Below are positions 9,204 through 20,381 of a DNA stretch of 64,000 bases, piece after piece (position 1 is the stretch's first letter; each line of letters starts with the position of its first letter). The notes under the pieces were generated by a model. That model saw only the letters and a list, made by a program, of their open reading frames with translations. It did not search any database and had not been told where the DNA came from. The position numbers and the translations under genes are program-made. Source of the stretch: Pichia kudriavzevii (Eukaryota > Ascomycota > Pichiomycetes > Pichiales > Pichiaceae); the NCBI RefSeq assembly GCF_003054445.1, contig NC_042509.1:930001-994000 (forward strand), given 5' to 3'.

Positions 9204-10007
9204 ATGGCTTCCAACGACGGCTTGACTGCCAGCAAGATCTTCATCACCATTTCCTATATTTTGTCGGTATTTGGATCTCTATTCTACCTCCTGCCCCACT
9301 TGAACGACAAGCACTTTTTGACCCCCTTTTCAGGTACGTTTATTGTCACGGCCATCTTTTGGATATTGACGCTTCTACTCCAGTTTGTCTTTATCACCAA
9401 AGTCTTGTTCAACAACAATGTATCTCCATCAAACCAGTCCTCGGCAATTGCTGTCATTGGCCCTCATTTCACAACTTCAAATATCTTACACTTCTTTTGG
9501 TGCTACTTTTTCTCAAGAGAACGTTTTGTCATTTCAGAGGTACTCTTAATTGTCAACTTGTTGAACCAATTGACCTTATATTTCTCTCACAAGACGATTG
9601 CTATAAAGTCGCTGCCAGACTGGCTAACCGTTCACCTCCCTGTAACAGGAACACCGCTTGCATGGTCCCTATACGCAATTCTCTGGAACGGTGCTACAAT
9701 GTTCCACTCCCATAATAAGTCCCTGTTGCCTCGTCTTCTCGCCAATATCTTCATTTGGGAGTTGTTTGTCGTTCCAATGGCCTTGCTAGTATTCTACAAG
9801 GATTGGTCGGTCGGCTTGGCAACCTCCTTTTTGGCATTGGGTATGGGCTTTGGCCAAATGTTCACAAAGTTAGTTGCTCTTCAATGGATCTTTGCCTTTG
9901 TTATTGCCGGCGCAAACTTCACCTTCTCCGTCTTGAGCATGTTCAACTCAGCTGTCGCACAGTCTCAAACAACTACCTCAACAGATCAAGCACCACTACT
10001 TGCTTGA
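9204..10007 (+). CDS. Fungal multi-pass membrane protein (DUF1774-like)
   Basis: 267 residues from the ATG at 9204; the frame opens upstream but without ATG. Six to eight hydrophobic segments cover the length (for example ISYILSVFGSLFYLLPHL, FIVTAIFWILTLLLQFVFIT, LLANIFIWELFVVPMALLVF and WIFAFVIAGANFTFSVLSMF). The short C-terminal tail is polar and ends in PLLA. There is no signal peptide beyond the first membrane segment and no catalytic motif that I recognise. The pattern resembles the fungal DUF1774 family, from memory only; function unknown. A stress-type promoter lies upstream. Confidence 0.75.
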   Translation: MASNDGLTASKIFITISYILSVFGSLFYLLPHLNDKHFLTPFSGTFIVTAIFWILTLLLQFVFITKVLFNNNVSPSNQSSAIAVIGPHFTTSNILHFFWCYFFSRERFVISEVLLIVNLLNQLTLYFSHKTIAIKSLPDWLTVHLPVTGTPLAWSLYAILWNGATMFHSHNKSLLPRLLANIFIWELFVVPMALLVFYKDWSVGLATSFLALGMGFGQMFTKLVALQWIFAFVIAGANFTFSVLSMFNSAVAQSQTTTSTDQAPLLA

Positions 10008-10183
10008 ATGAAGCCCCTTAACGGGCTCCCTAAATTCTATTTTACTTATATTTACATTACATTATTTTATTTTATTTTATTTCAGGTATCCTTCAGTAGT
10101 GAACCTGCTACTTCCAGCACACATACAATCAAGCAAACCAAAAACAAAAAAAAAAAAGATCAAAAAATAATCATGACATTACC

Positions 10184-10423
10184 CTATTTACCATCTTTAT
10201 AACCACCACACATTTTATTTAAAATTTCAAACCTTACCTCACTCTTGGTCTTGCCCGTTGCATAACTAATCTGTGTTAACGTGCAGTCATGTCCAACAAG
10301 ACTCGTCAGGGTGTCCCGCTTGACATTCTCTAAATACTCCCCCCTAGTGGTATCTGCATCGCCGAGTCCCACATATCGTGTCTTAAGCGTCTGATATAAC
10401 TGCCTCTCCCGACTATTCTCCAT
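10184..10423 (-). CDS. YSF3: SF3b complex subunit Ysf3 (SF3B5/SF3b10 family)
   Basis: 79 residues, matching the 80-86 aa family size. The hallmark segment is present: LKTRYVGLGDADTTRGEYLENVKRD corresponds to the human SF3B5 block with GxGDADTTK and the following RD, and a C-terminal RFEILNKM matches its RFNLMEKM. The protein stabilises Hsh155/SF3B1 in the U2 snRNP that recognises the intron branch point. The gene is easily missed because of its size. It is convergent with the membrane protein gene and divergent from THO2. Confidence 0.9.
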   Translation of the reverse strand: MENSRERQLYQTLKTRYVGLGDADTTRGEYLENVKRDTLTSLVGHDCTLTQISYATGKTKSEVRFEILNKMCGGYKDGK

Positions 10424-11500
10424 TGACTGGATGTACCTCTCTATACTCTCTCCACCAGGAAGAAGGATGGCGGTGTTAGGTGTCTCTTATTCTCCTCTCT
10501 TGGTTCCTTAATTGAAAAATTTGCGCATTGATAAGAAACCGGGAAAGGCTGGTGCCCCTGTATCACGTGACGTTGGCGGCTTACATGCGCCACGGTTGGT
10601 TTCTAGAGTCAGAGGAATGGGCCTTCCTGCACAGATTGTCCGGGATCTAAGGTTGTAAACTACAGATTGACAGTGCCTTTTATTGTTCCATTTTATAATC
10701 GTGGAATACGTATTCGATGATGTTGGTGTAAAACTCCCCACCATTTAAAGATGAGGTGATAAAACTGACATTTTGTTATATAACTAAGGCAAAAGGTGAA
10801 GTCAGCTTATTTCATAATTAGTTTCAACCTCCCGCAGATTACCGAAGTACGCCTTAACTGTATTCGAAGCTATCGGCTAGATACTGAATTCTCTATAAAA
10901 ATCATGATACCTGCTGGCAGTTGAGAGAAATGTCGGTATCCTGGTGCCTCCATGTTTTGCGCAACAGGTTTTTCGATTCTAGAGAAACTGCCCTACAGAT
11001 TATGGTTGGCATAGAGAGCACCAGCCACGTAAACTCTAATCGGAGGTTACTAGATTGTACCCTGACAAATATACTTTCAGAGATCGTAAAACAAGCTGGA
11101 AGCGATTGTGAGCTGTTCTTCTGCGCATAAGCCTTGAAATAAAAAGCTTGTCTTGAGGCTTGTACGCTTAGAACTAAGCTCGGCTTGGTTACACAAGATG
11201 TAATGATTGCATCCTTTTTAGTTGCATCTTCCCATGTAGTACTTCTAGTGACAACAATTAGTCGTAATAGATGCTCTTATGTATATATTCTCACGAGCAC
11301 GTACTATTTCTTTTCCACTGTGATTGAGCAAGAAAAATGACGTAAACTGAAAAAAAAAAGGAACAAGATTTATCAAATCACTTGAAACGTGTTGAGCTTA
11401 TGAAATTTTTCAATATTTCTCGTCCATCAATATACTGCCATCATGATACAGCTCCCAACCCATCTTTATTTTTATCGCTTGTCAATCAAGGCATTATAAC
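10424..11500. other. Long divergent YSF3/THO2 intergenic region
   Basis: 1,077 bases. A CACGTG within ATCACGTGAC at 10562-10571 fits a Cbf1 site about 140 bases from the YSF3 start. Frames of 69-78 codons occur on both strands but have no recognisable sequence. No tRNA A/B-box pair was found. An unrecognised non-coding RNA gene is possible but unsupported. Confidence 0.45.
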
Positions 11501-14500
11501 ATGAGTGCCCAGTGGTCGTACATCACTGAAGAGTTACTCGCGTCGCCCTTGAGCGTCTCGACCCTTGTTGAATCTCTGAAAACAACGCCAGAATCAATTG
11601 ATGATGTATTCTACGAACTGATATTGAGCATCGCCGAGTATGATCGTGCCTCGACGGCAACATACTCTTCAATTCTGGCTGCATTGTTCAAAGAGTTCCC
11701 TAATAAAGAGGAGAAGTTTCTTGTTCTCTCACAGGCATTCCCGTCAACATCTTCATTAAATTCATTTTTGAAGAATTGCTCGATTGACAAGTCTCTGAAA
11801 GTGTTACACCTTGATAAAAATATACTCAAATCTGAAGGAATATTCCCAGATTATGGACGGTACCAGTATATTGATGCACGTACAAGGATTTTTTCAGTTG
11901 ATTCTTATTCCTCCCTCCATGAGTCAAGTGAAGGTTTTGCAAAGTATATCTCTGAGATTATAAGCTTCATGGATAAACCTGAAAATCCTTCAGATTTAGT
12001 AGACACGTTGGATCAGATTACAGTGATATATGAACTCGACGCAAATAGATGCACGCTTATAATGTTAAACATCTTTGCAAATTTCTTGGGTGATAAAGAA
12101 GATGTTGTTTTGGATATTTGTAGAAACTGTTCTTGGTGGAGAACGCAAGATTCAAATTCTTCCATACAATCCACCATTAATTCATACTTGTTGAATGTTC
12201 GAGAAGAGAATATTTTAGAGCTAAGAATGATCACGTTGCTCATCAAACACGAAATTTTGGACTTTAAGCAGGTGTATAACTGTCTAGGGCCTTTGAATGT
12301 GAAAATTATCGATTCTGCCACTACTGAAGCAAACGAATCAAATGAAATGAATGAATTGCTTGATACGACTCTTGAGCAAAAACAAAAAGATGCTGCAGTT
12401 TCGAATGTATCTGCATTAGCGATGGCTTCCTTGTTACCTGATTCAGATGACGAGGAAGATAATAAGGGGGAAAAAGAGGACAAGGTAGCTACAAGCGAGA
12501 CATTGGCACAGGAAACCATTCTTGACAAATCCAAATATTTCAATAAGGTTCAACTCCTTGATTCTTTTATACATTACAAGATGTTTGAGTATATTGATGT
12601 GGTGCTAGGAGAATTCCCAGAGATTCCTCTCATTTATGACAGAATAGCTGATCGCTTGAATGATTTGGTTGAATCCTTCATCACACCTTTTTACTTTGAG
12701 TTTGTCGACAACTTAAACTTACTAAGCGCCGATGTGGAGGTTGAAGTTACCATACAGATCAACAACCTTGATGAAATGTTTGATGCAGTTATTCCGTATG
12801 TGAACTTGCTAAAATATAAGATAATGCGGAATTCCTCATTAGTGACTAAGCTAGTACGGATTTTGAAAACTGCAATCTTCAAAAATATTGAAGAGAATGA
12901 AATATGCTTTGAATTTTTCAGGAACTACATATTCCTTTACCTTCCATTTTCCCATAATATTCCTTTAGTTAATGAAAGCTTCAGTATATTGTCTTGCTAT
13001 CCGTTGGAAACAAGGTACAATCTATACGGTGAGTATTCGGTAATGGTGAAAAAGGATCCGGCAACTAAACTTAATAACGATATTTGCGAAAAAAAAACTA
13101 AAGATTTGTTGAAACGTTTATCAGTTGAGAATATCAATACTTCTTGCCGTTCTTTGAACAAGCTAATCTCGGTTAACCCAATCGCCGCATCTAATACATT
13201 TATCTCTCATATTGAAAGCTATAGTTCATTGATAGAACTTGTCTGTGAATCTTCCAAGTTTTTTAACGACTTTGCATGGGATGTCATTACATACCAACTA
13301 CTTACAAAGTTATATGGTAACCGATCCCCAATGCAGCCTGATGGTATTAACTACACTCAATGGTTTGGAAATTTGACACAATTTATTGGTAAACTGGGAA
13401 GTTTGTACCCTGAGTCTTTCCAGTTATCTCCGATTTTGCTATCCGTTGTGAAGAGCTTGATTAATAAAAACTTTTGCGTTTTGGAAATTTTACAAGCCTT
13501 GATTAATTCCATGACAGGAATAAAACCGATTAACAATTTATCTTATCAACAGATCATGAGATTGAATGCAGAGAAAAGTTTGAAACAGTTAGCTTATTTT
13601 TCTATTCAAGACAATAGAGAAATCACGCGTAGGTCGTGCTCCAAGTTGCTTCGCATAATGATAGACGATGGAGTTTTTTCAAAAATCTTTATCCTTCTCT
13701 CACAAGTACAGTTTCATTTACTTAACGAAGTTGACAACAATCCCCTGAAAATTATTAACCAACGACTAGATGACGTGAACTTGTTGCTTCATAGTTTCAT
13801 AACAACTTTTGAGTCCAACCTTGGCAACAAAACATTCAAAGAGAACATGACATCTATTTCTAATTTGATCAAGAAATATAGCGTCAAACCTGAATGGTGT
13901 TTTGAGGTATGGAGACCATACATTGCGGAAGATTTAAGGAACTCGGATAATGACAACAATGTAATTGTTTCAGAGTTGAGGGAAAGTATCAAGGATGTTT
14001 TACCTTACCAATGGGAGCACATGAACATTGGTTTGTATATTATGTTTTGGATGTTGTCGTTATATGATATAAATTATCAAGATTTATCTTATATGATGGA
14101 ATACTCAAATCTGAAGACGCAAATAACAGGCATCAATTTGAAGCTCAGACGTAGAAATGATTTACCTATGAAAGATGTGGTTGAGCTAGAGGAAAAACAT
14201 CGCTATCTTACGCGTGTTTCCGCATACATTAAAGAGGACATGCTTACTCATGAGACTAATAACAGCTTGGTGATGAAGAAAATCGAAAAAGAGAAAGATC
14301 AATGGTTTGAGACCGCTGATGATAGTGGTATAAAGAAGACGATGTTGGCCTTTATGCAGTACTGCTTACTACCTAGGCTACAGCATTCATCATTTGATGC
14401 AGTATTTGTATCTAAATTTATTTTTATGCTGAATTCTTTGGATGTTCAAAATTATTCTTTGGCTCAAATTCTTGAGAACTTTTTTGTGAAGGATATACTT

Positions 14501-16300
14501 AAGGATTTATTGTACACGAATACCTCGTTACAGACTGAAAACCTTGCTTCATTTTATCAGTTGGTTATCAAGAAATTGAAAGAATGGTGGTCAGATCCTG
14601 AAAAATATGCAAATGAGGGTCACAGCTTCAAATCAACACAAACTTATGAGGAGTATCGTTTGTTATTGAAGTCTTGGTTTGATAGCTTATTAAATCAGGT
14701 GATCAAATCCTTGGATGTTGATGATTACACCACTCGAAATAATACCATCTTATTCTTAAAGGTAATCCTTACCCAGTTCCCTGTAATTGAGGAACACGCA
14801 GACAAGTTACTTGATAGGGTGAACCAAATTGCCGAAACCGATGACAGAGAGGACATAAAGCTTGCCTCGCGTGCGCTTGTTGGGCTAGTCACATTCAACA
14901 AATCCAAATTGCTTCCAGTCTGGGAGTTCTATAGTATGCCATCGGACGAGAAGGAAAAGGCCATGAAGGCCAAGGCAGAAAAGATGAAAGCACAGCGAGA
15001 AAGAGATGAGGAGGAAAGGAAAAGAAAGTTGGAAGAGGATCGGAAGGAAAGGGAACGGTTGATGGCAGAATCAGGCAAGCCTACATCCAAACCGTATGGA
15101 TTGGTCCAATTGAAAACTGAGAAGAAGGAACAAAGAACTCAGGATGTGCGTCCACAAAGATCCGGGAATAATCCATTACCGGAAAACAGCAAAGACAGGG
15201 AAAGCGATAAAACGACAGGACCAACCATCAGAGAAACTAGTCCAGTGAGAGACAGTAACAAAGAAGTTGTAAAGAGTTCTTCTGGTCAACATGAAGACAA
15301 TCATGGTCCAACCAAAAATCAAAATATGGTGGAAGATTCTAGTAAGCCTCCTAACACTGGTGTGAATATGGCAAGTATCACAACTCTGGATTATGCTTCG
15401 ATTCCGGGAGGCCCTAAGCCTGTGAGTGATGCATCATCAGCAAAGGTTGGTCCGTTATCTTTGGAATCAAAGACCGCTGTCGACAAAACCACTGTCGACA
15501 AAACTGCTTTGCTTCCTGTAAAAGAGCAATTGAATACTACCACATCAGCTTCGGGGCAAGTTTCCACTCCTCTGCAGCAGAAACTGTTGGTAAAAACCAC
15601 AAAGGAAGTATCTGACAGGTCATCCAGCGGGAACTCAAATTCAAGAACAAAGTCTGCATCTATGACCCCCCATTCACGAATTTCCAATACAAAAATGGAC
15701 GCAAGTAACCAGAACGAGTCCAGATCTGCAGACAAGGCAAGAGCAACTTCTAATGCACCACGCGAGAGAGACCAAAGGAACGGTGCCAACCAAAGAAACG
15801 GTGCCAACCAAAGAAGCTACGATGGACAAATGGGGTACAGAAATTCAAGAGAGTCTCGAAAAGACTACAGTAGCTACCGTGATAGCGGTCATCCCGAAGG
15901 TAGTAATCGAGATGCGTATAGGAAGGACGGAACTGGACGAAACAGCAGAGACGACAGAGTTGCTAGAGACAGCAGAGAATCTCAACGAAAGACGCCTAGT
16001 CAGAAATCCCAGTACCGAGACGAGAGAGATGATCATGGCAGAGGTAGAGGTGCCTGGGATAGGTATGATGAGGGGCGCAGTAGCCGGTATTACGACTCAT
16101 ATGACTACCAGAGAGACCGTAGAGACTCAAGGGATACACGGGACTATCGAACTTCACGAGACGCACGTTCCTCTCGTGCCCCACTGCCGCCACCGTCAGC
16201 ACCACCTCCCCCACAGTCCGCCTCTACTCCCCCAGGAGGAGGTAACAAGCGTTCCAGTTATGACAGCCAAAGTGGTAGAGAGAAACGTCGGAAATTTTGA
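11501..16300 (+). CDS. THO2: THO complex subunit Tho2
   Basis: 1,599 residues, almost the same length as S. cerevisiae Tho2 (1,597). Tho2 is the scaffold of the THO complex, which couples transcription to mRNA packaging and export through TREX and limits R-loops. The N-terminal two-thirds is helical with an acidic insertion near residue 315 (PDSDDEEDNKGEKEDK). From about residue 1150 a Lys/Glu/Arg helix leads into a disordered basic tail rich in Arg-Asp and Arg-Ser pairs, with a short repeat RNGANQ and a proline-rich end, ending GREKRRKF. A charged nucleic-acid-binding tail is known for Tho2. Confidence 0.92.
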   Translation: MSAQWSYITEELLASPLSVSTLVESLKTTPESIDDVFYELILSIAEYDRASTATYSSILAALFKEFPNKEEKFLVLSQAFPSTSSLNSFLKNCSIDKSLKVLHLDKNILKSEGIFPDYGRYQYIDARTRIFSVDSYSSLHESSEGFAKYISEIISFMDKPENPSDLVDTLDQITVIYELDANRCTLIMLNIFANFLGDKEDVVLDICRNCSWWRTQDSNSSIQSTINSYLLNVREENILELRMITLLIKHEILDFKQVYNCLGPLNVKIIDSATTEANESNEMNELLDTTLEQKQKDAAVSNVSALAMASLLPDSDDEEDNKGEKEDKVATSETLAQETILDKSKYFNKVQLLDSFIHYKMFEYIDVVLGEFPEIPLIYDRIADRLNDLVESFITPFYFEFVDNLNLLSADVEVEVTIQINNLDEMFDAVIPYVNLLKYKIMRNSSLVTKLVRILKTAIFKNIEENEICFEFFRNYIFLYLPFSHNIPLVNESFSILSCYPLETRYNLYGEYSVMVKKDPATKLNNDICEKKTKDLLKRLSVENINTSCRSLNKLISVNPIAASNTFISHIESYSSLIELVCESSKFFNDFAWDVITYQLLTKLYGNRSPMQPDGINYTQWFGNLTQFIGKLGSLYPESFQLSPILLSVVKSLINKNFCVLEILQALINSMTGIKPINNLSYQQIMRLNAEKSLKQLAYFSIQDNREITRRSCSKLLRIMIDDGVFSKIFILLSQVQFHLLNEVDNNPLKIINQRLDDVNLLLHSFITTFESNLGNKTFKENMTSISNLIKKYSVKPEWCFEVWRPYIAEDLRNSDNDNNVIVSELRESIKDVLPYQWEHMNIGLYIMFWMLSLYDINYQDLSYMMEYSNLKTQITGINLKLRRRNDLPMKDVVELEEKHRYLTRVSAYIKEDMLTHETNNSLVMKKIEKEKDQWFETADDSGIKKTMLAFMQYCLLPRLQHSSFDAVFVSKFIFMLNSLDVQNYSLAQILENFFVKDILKDLLYTNTSLQTENLASFYQLVIKKLKEWWSDPEKYANEGHSFKSTQTYEEYRLLLKSWFDSLLNQVIKSLDVDDYTTRNNTILFLKVILTQFPVIEEHADKLLDRVNQIAETDDREDIKLASRALVGLVTFNKSKLLPVWEFYSMPSDEKEKAMKAKAEKMKAQRERDEEERKRKLEEDRKERERLMAESGKPTSKPYGLVQLKTEKKEQRTQDVRPQRSGNNPLPENSKDRESDKTTGPTIRETSPVRDSNKEVVKSSSGQHEDNHGPTKNQNMVEDSSKPPNTGVNMASITTLDYASIPGGPKPVSDASSAKVGPLSLESKTAVDKTTVDKTALLPVKEQLNTTTSASGQVSTPLQQKLLVKTTKEVSDRSSSGNSNSRTKSASMTPHSRISNTKMDASNQNESRSADKARATSNAPRERDQRNGANQRNGANQRSYDGQMGYRNSRESRKDYSSYRDSGHPEGSNRDAYRKDGTGRNSRDDRVARDSRESQRKTPSQKSQYRDERDDHGRGRGAWDRYDEGRSSRYYDSYDYQRDRRDSRDTRDYRTSRDARSSRAPLPPPSAPPPPQSASTPPGGGNKRSSYDSQSGREKRRKF

Positions 16301-16700
16301 TTGTATGGTTGTTTCTCTTTAAGTGTATATTTCTGTGTATTGAAAAGACAGTATTGAATTTGCCGTTTTAGGTAACTATTGGACCTATAATTTCCTTCTC
16401 TAATGAGATTTGACAAATGAGCGAAATAAAATAAGAAGGAAAACATGCTTTCAACTAACCGGTTGGAATTGCCTCTTTAGTCCACTATTTTTTTTCCTCA
16501 CTCGGTTCAAGAGATATTAGGAGCGAATTTAATTTGTCTGGTTTATGGATTTTCGCCCTGATAATCGCCGATTAGCTATTTGGATTGGAATTGTTGGCGC
16601 TGAGATTAGATACCGAGTTCTTCTCGTAGAGGTGAGTGTTATATTGAACAATTTGCTTTATACAACGCCCCATCTGATATCCATAGACAACACCGAGAAC
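16301..16700. other. THO2 3' region and kinase promoter
   Basis: The stretch holds the THO2 terminator region and the upstream region of the next gene. An in-frame ATG at 16545 would extend the kinase by 52 residues, but that part is hydrophobic and unlike the polar N-terminus that follows, so I treat it as leader sequence. Confidence 0.5.
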
Positions 16701-19265
16701 ATGTCGTCACTCACAAAGCTCATGAACGAGCAGAAAAAGGCGTCTGTGTCTTATGATAACACGATCCATTCATATAATGGGACCATTACTACTGCAGTAT
16801 CTGTTGAAACTTCGCCAGATGACGAAGACGAAGCATATGATCCACGAAATGGCTCCAAATCTCCATCTACGGCATCGAGGCTTCTTCCTAGGTCTCTGAA
16901 GAAGAAATCGGCATTGCCTCCCTCCACCATACGGTTGAATACTGGGTTGGATGTTGTTGATGCGCCGCCATCTGTTAGAAATGATGAAATTTTAGCTATT
17001 GATAATGATACTTCACTGTTAGCACCGGGCACTGATTTGACTATGACAGGTGTAGGGACTGACAGAACAGAATACACAAGCTCCTCTGCCATCCCCGTTC
17101 AGCATTCTAGGGCGCCATCGGTGGTATCGAAGAACCCGTCCTTCAAGAACTCCCTTTCGAGTTCCTTCTCTCAGTTATCGATCAATATCCCGTATAGTGC
17201 ACCAGGTAATCACAAACCATCACAATCACTCTCGTCATCCAACATGAGCTCGTCATTTACTAATATGCCTATAAATGGCCAATTTATCACGGGTAATTCA
17301 TTGGCATCTCCTACAGTCAGTTCTAGTCAAATTGATTCTAGATTCATTGTTTCCAAACAGAAAATCGAAGCTAGGACTCTCTCTGCATCCCATAACAACA
17401 AATCATCATCCACGCTATCCAGCTTTTTTTCTAAATCTAGAAGATCAACAGCAACTAATTTTGATGGGGTGTCGGCATCTCCTGGTAAAGCTGGAATGTC
17501 GACGACATACCACCCATCAAGTACATCGCATTTCCCATCACAGCAGAACCCCGAGGGCGTGCCACCACCCCAATCAAGCTTTGATAGCAACTCTAGCTCA
17601 ACTAGGCACTCATCAATGGCAGACTTGAGAAGATTCTTCAAGAGATCGTCCTCAATAAATCAAAGTAGCGTGTCATCCTCACCTAGAGTCTCAAACTTGA
17701 GTGCAGGGCTAACTTCCCAACGAAAAGGTTCAGTATCAATCAATGTCCAAGGAAATGCACCATCAAATAACAACGGACTTTCAGTGAATTCACCTTCTGC
17801 ACACAATTCTTCTTTGTCGATGGCAAATTCTAATTTTCCTCCGCCTTTATCGTCATCGTCATCCTCAACACATTTATTCAATGCCTCAAACACATACTCT
17901 CCCATCCAAGCTCCTCCCAATGCTATTACCATCAACAATGGAACACCAAACTCACATCTATCTCAAACTCCAAATTCCTTGTATGGGAAGTCTCCAGGTT
18001 CAGGCCTAGTTTATGGAAGCGGGTCACCGGAAGTTACCCGTCATTATGACCCTTCACCAAAAGTTAACAGCCTTTCTACATCTGCCTCCTCCACTTCTAC
18101 CATCAACAACATTTCAATTGGTGGTAATACCACGTCTATACCGTTCAGTAAGAGATATGTCAAATTTGGCGAAAACCTAGGTGCTGGTGCTGGTGGTCAA
18201 GTCAAATTGCTTAGAAGGCTCGCTGATAACAAGGTTTTCGCCGTCAAGGAATTCAGAGCAAAGTTCACTACAGAGAGTAAAAGAGACTATACTAAGAAAA
18301 TTACCAGTGAATATTGCATTGGTTCAACTTTGAAGCATCCCAATGTAATTGAGACAATTGAAATATCCTTTGAAAATGACAGATTGGTTCAAGTCATGGA
18401 GTATTGTGACTATGATTTATTTGCGATTGTTATGTCCAATAAAATGACGGAGAATGAAATCAACTGTTGTTTCAAGCAGATCTTGAATGGGTTAAGGTAC
18501 ATCCATTCTATAGGTTTGGCACATCGAGATTTGAAACTAGACAATTGTGTGATCAACAAGGATGGTATTGTTAAAATCATTGATTTTGGTTCGGCAGTTG
18601 TTTATCAGTATCCATTTTCAAACAAGTTGATTGAAGCCACAGGAATCGTTGGTTCTGATCCATATTTAGCGCCAGAAGTGTGCGTCTTCAACACATATGA
18701 TCCAAGGCCTGTTGATATTTGGTCAACTGCCATTATGTATTGTTGCATGGTGCTGAAGAAATTCCCATGGAAAATCCCTAAATTGAGTGATCCTAGTTTC
18801 AAGGCTTTTGCTTCGAGAGAACCGGGAGTTACTTTTGGTGAGTTGTTGAAACGATTACCCGATTCTCTTGAACCATCTCCAATTTCGTCTATTCCCGAAG
18901 GTACAGAAATCGAAGGACATACCGCTTCTGATAAAGATACCAATGAAGCTGCAGGAGAACCGATACATACTTCAGATTTGATTGGCGAGGATAGACTACT
19001 GAAGGCATTGAAACCTGCCCCACGCAAGTTGATTGGTAAGATGGTCAGGTTGGCACCAGCATGTAGGATTTCAATTGATGAGATCTTTGAAACCCCATGG
19101 ATCAAATCGCTAGAAATGTGTTCTGTTGTCAACGAAAATGGCGAGCCTGCCAATAACGGGAAGCTTGTTCCCGGTTCCGATCATACACATACGCAAGTTG
19201 ACCAAAGTGTTGCTCATATTGCTTGTTTTGAAAGGGCCAAAAAGAAGCAAGCTGCAAAAAAGTGA
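16701..19265 (+). CDS. HRK1/RTK1-type Ser/Thr protein kinase (NPR1/HAL family)
   Basis: 854 residues from the ATG at 16701 (906 if the ATG at 16545 is used). About 480 residues of Ser/Asn/Pro-rich disorder precede a C-terminal kinase domain: glycine loop GAGAGGQV, AVKEF lysine, HRDLKLDN catalytic loop near residue 608, DFGSAV, and GIVGSDPYLAPEV in place of a classic APE loop. This pattern belongs to the fungal kinases that regulate membrane transporters. The kinase domain is closest to Hrk1, which activates the plasma-membrane ATPase Pma1; Rtk1 is the alternative. An insertion with acidic residues (about 735-770) lies within the C-lobe. Confidence 0.85.
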   Translation: MSSLTKLMNEQKKASVSYDNTIHSYNGTITTAVSVETSPDDEDEAYDPRNGSKSPSTASRLLPRSLKKKSALPPSTIRLNTGLDVVDAPPSVRNDEILAIDNDTSLLAPGTDLTMTGVGTDRTEYTSSSAIPVQHSRAPSVVSKNPSFKNSLSSSFSQLSINIPYSAPGNHKPSQSLSSSNMSSSFTNMPINGQFITGNSLASPTVSSSQIDSRFIVSKQKIEARTLSASHNNKSSSTLSSFFSKSRRSTATNFDGVSASPGKAGMSTTYHPSSTSHFPSQQNPEGVPPPQSSFDSNSSSTRHSSMADLRRFFKRSSSINQSSVSSSPRVSNLSAGLTSQRKGSVSINVQGNAPSNNNGLSVNSPSAHNSSLSMANSNFPPPLSSSSSSTHLFNASNTYSPIQAPPNAITINNGTPNSHLSQTPNSLYGKSPGSGLVYGSGSPEVTRHYDPSPKVNSLSTSASSTSTINNISIGGNTTSIPFSKRYVKFGENLGAGAGGQVKLLRRLADNKVFAVKEFRAKFTTESKRDYTKKITSEYCIGSTLKHPNVIETIEISFENDRLVQVMEYCDYDLFAIVMSNKMTENEINCCFKQILNGLRYIHSIGLAHRDLKLDNCVINKDGIVKIIDFGSAVVYQYPFSNKLIEATGIVGSDPYLAPEVCVFNTYDPRPVDIWSTAIMYCCMVLKKFPWKIPKLSDPSFKAFASREPGVTFGELLKRLPDSLEPSPISSIPEGTEIEGHTASDKDTNEAAGEPIHTSDLIGEDRLLKALKPAPRKLIGKMVRLAPACRISIDEIFETPWIKSLEMCSVVNENGEPANNGKLVPGSDHTHTQVDQSVAHIACFERAKKKQAAKK

Positions 19266-19653
19266 TATATTAACAAACCATACCATTAAAGAAAAGAAAA
19301 TTACTACAAATAGATACGCCGGTTTCGTTACTTACTCTTTCTTTTTCCTGTTTATTGTGCACATCATCAGTTGCCCTCCTTATTATTGTATACTACAATA
19401 TTTTTGTCTGTATTTATTTCTCCTTATTAAAAAGCATGTATTTTGATATCCCTCATTTTTTCTGTGTTTGCCAGCTAATTTTTTTTTCGCGCAGTGTATA
19501 AAAAAAGGAGAGAGAAACAGTCCCGATTGAGGATTTCAGTGTGTGTGTTCAATCTCCAAGACATGTTTCTCGATGGTTAACGGTGACGGTGAAGAATGAA
19601 CATCTTGAGTTGGACACGTCTTCTTACAGGATCATACACACCCCTAACAAACT
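19266..19653. promoter_or_regulatory. Kinase 3' region and MRPL19 promoter
   Basis: AT-rich 3' sequence followed by a TATAAAAAAAGG element at about 19498, some 155 bases upstream of the MRPL19 ATG. No other gene is seen. Confidence 0.4.
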
Positions 19654-20109
19654 ATGTCAAGAGCAGTCAAGGACATCTCTGTCAAGCTTATTGTTGGTGC
19701 AGGTAAAGCGGCACCCACCCCTCCAGTTGGTCCGGCATTAGGTTCTAAAGGTGTCAAAGCGATTGACTTTTGTAAAGAATTCAACGCACGTACTGCACAT
19801 TACACACCAGACGTTCCAATTCCAGTCAAGTTGACAGTCAGACCAGACAGAACTTTTTCATTTGCCATTAGAAGTCCGACTACGTCCTGGTTGTTGCTCC
19901 AACTCATTGGAAAGGAGAAAGGTGCAGACACCTTAGGTAAGGGTAAATTCCAAAAGCAAGGTTACCTAGGTACAATTTCTTTGAAGCATGTCTATGAGGT
20001 TGCTAAAATCAAGAAGACAGACGATACCCATGCAGACATTCCACTGAAGGATATCTGTAAGAGTGTTATAAGTACTGCGAAAACGTTAGGTATCCAGGTT
20101 GTCGAGTAA
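19654..20109 (+). CDS. MRPL19: Mitochondrial ribosomal protein uL11m
   Basis: 151 residues. It begins with the L11 signature: [20 protein letters not shown], then [13 protein letters not shown], and continues with [14 protein letters not shown] and [13 protein letters not shown]. uL11 forms the stalk base of the large subunit at the GTPase-associated centre. The absence of a cytosolic-type extension and the bacterial-like sequence mark the mitochondrial version. There is no obvious cleavable presequence, as for the S. cerevisiae homologue. Confidence 0.96.
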   Translation: MSRAVKDISVKLIVGAGKAAPTPPVGPALGSKGVKAIDFCKEFNARTAHYTPDVPIPVKLTVRPDRTFSFAIRSPTTSWLLLQLIGKEKGADTLGKGKFQKQGYLGTISLKHVYEVAKIKKTDDTHADIPLKDICKSVISTAKTLGIQVVE

Positions 20110-20381
20110 GCATTTCCGTCTATATACATATATATATAATAATAGATCCTCTTGTATAAATTCCCTTCATCTATATAGTGATAATACACTTTCAAGATAG
20201 ACTTTTTTTTCGACAAAAAAGAAACAAATGCAATGTGCGGTGTGCATATAATGTACATTGTACTTTATATATATATACATTCTCACTTGGCCAAGTATTG
20301 TTACTTGGAAAATTCTTTACTGTGAGATAAATGCTATAAATCGGTAGTCTACAAACTCAATACATTGTTCTAGGCAATGGC
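20110..20381. terminator. Shared 3' region of convergent MRPL19 and UBP10
   Basis: Contains TATATA-type runs at about 20120-20145 and 20265-20280, which resemble yeast polyadenylation efficiency elements and could serve both strands. Confidence 0.4.

Noticed and set aside
10508-11130. Two 69-78 codon frames between YSF3 and THO2
   Set aside because: No conserved-looking sequence and no promoter evidence; consistent with chance frames in a long divergent promoter.
16545-16700. 52-residue N-terminal extension of the HRK1-like kinase
   Set aside because: Although it starts with ATG, the sequence is hydrophobic and unlike kinase N-termini of this group; the ATG at 16701 is a better start. Not fully excluded.
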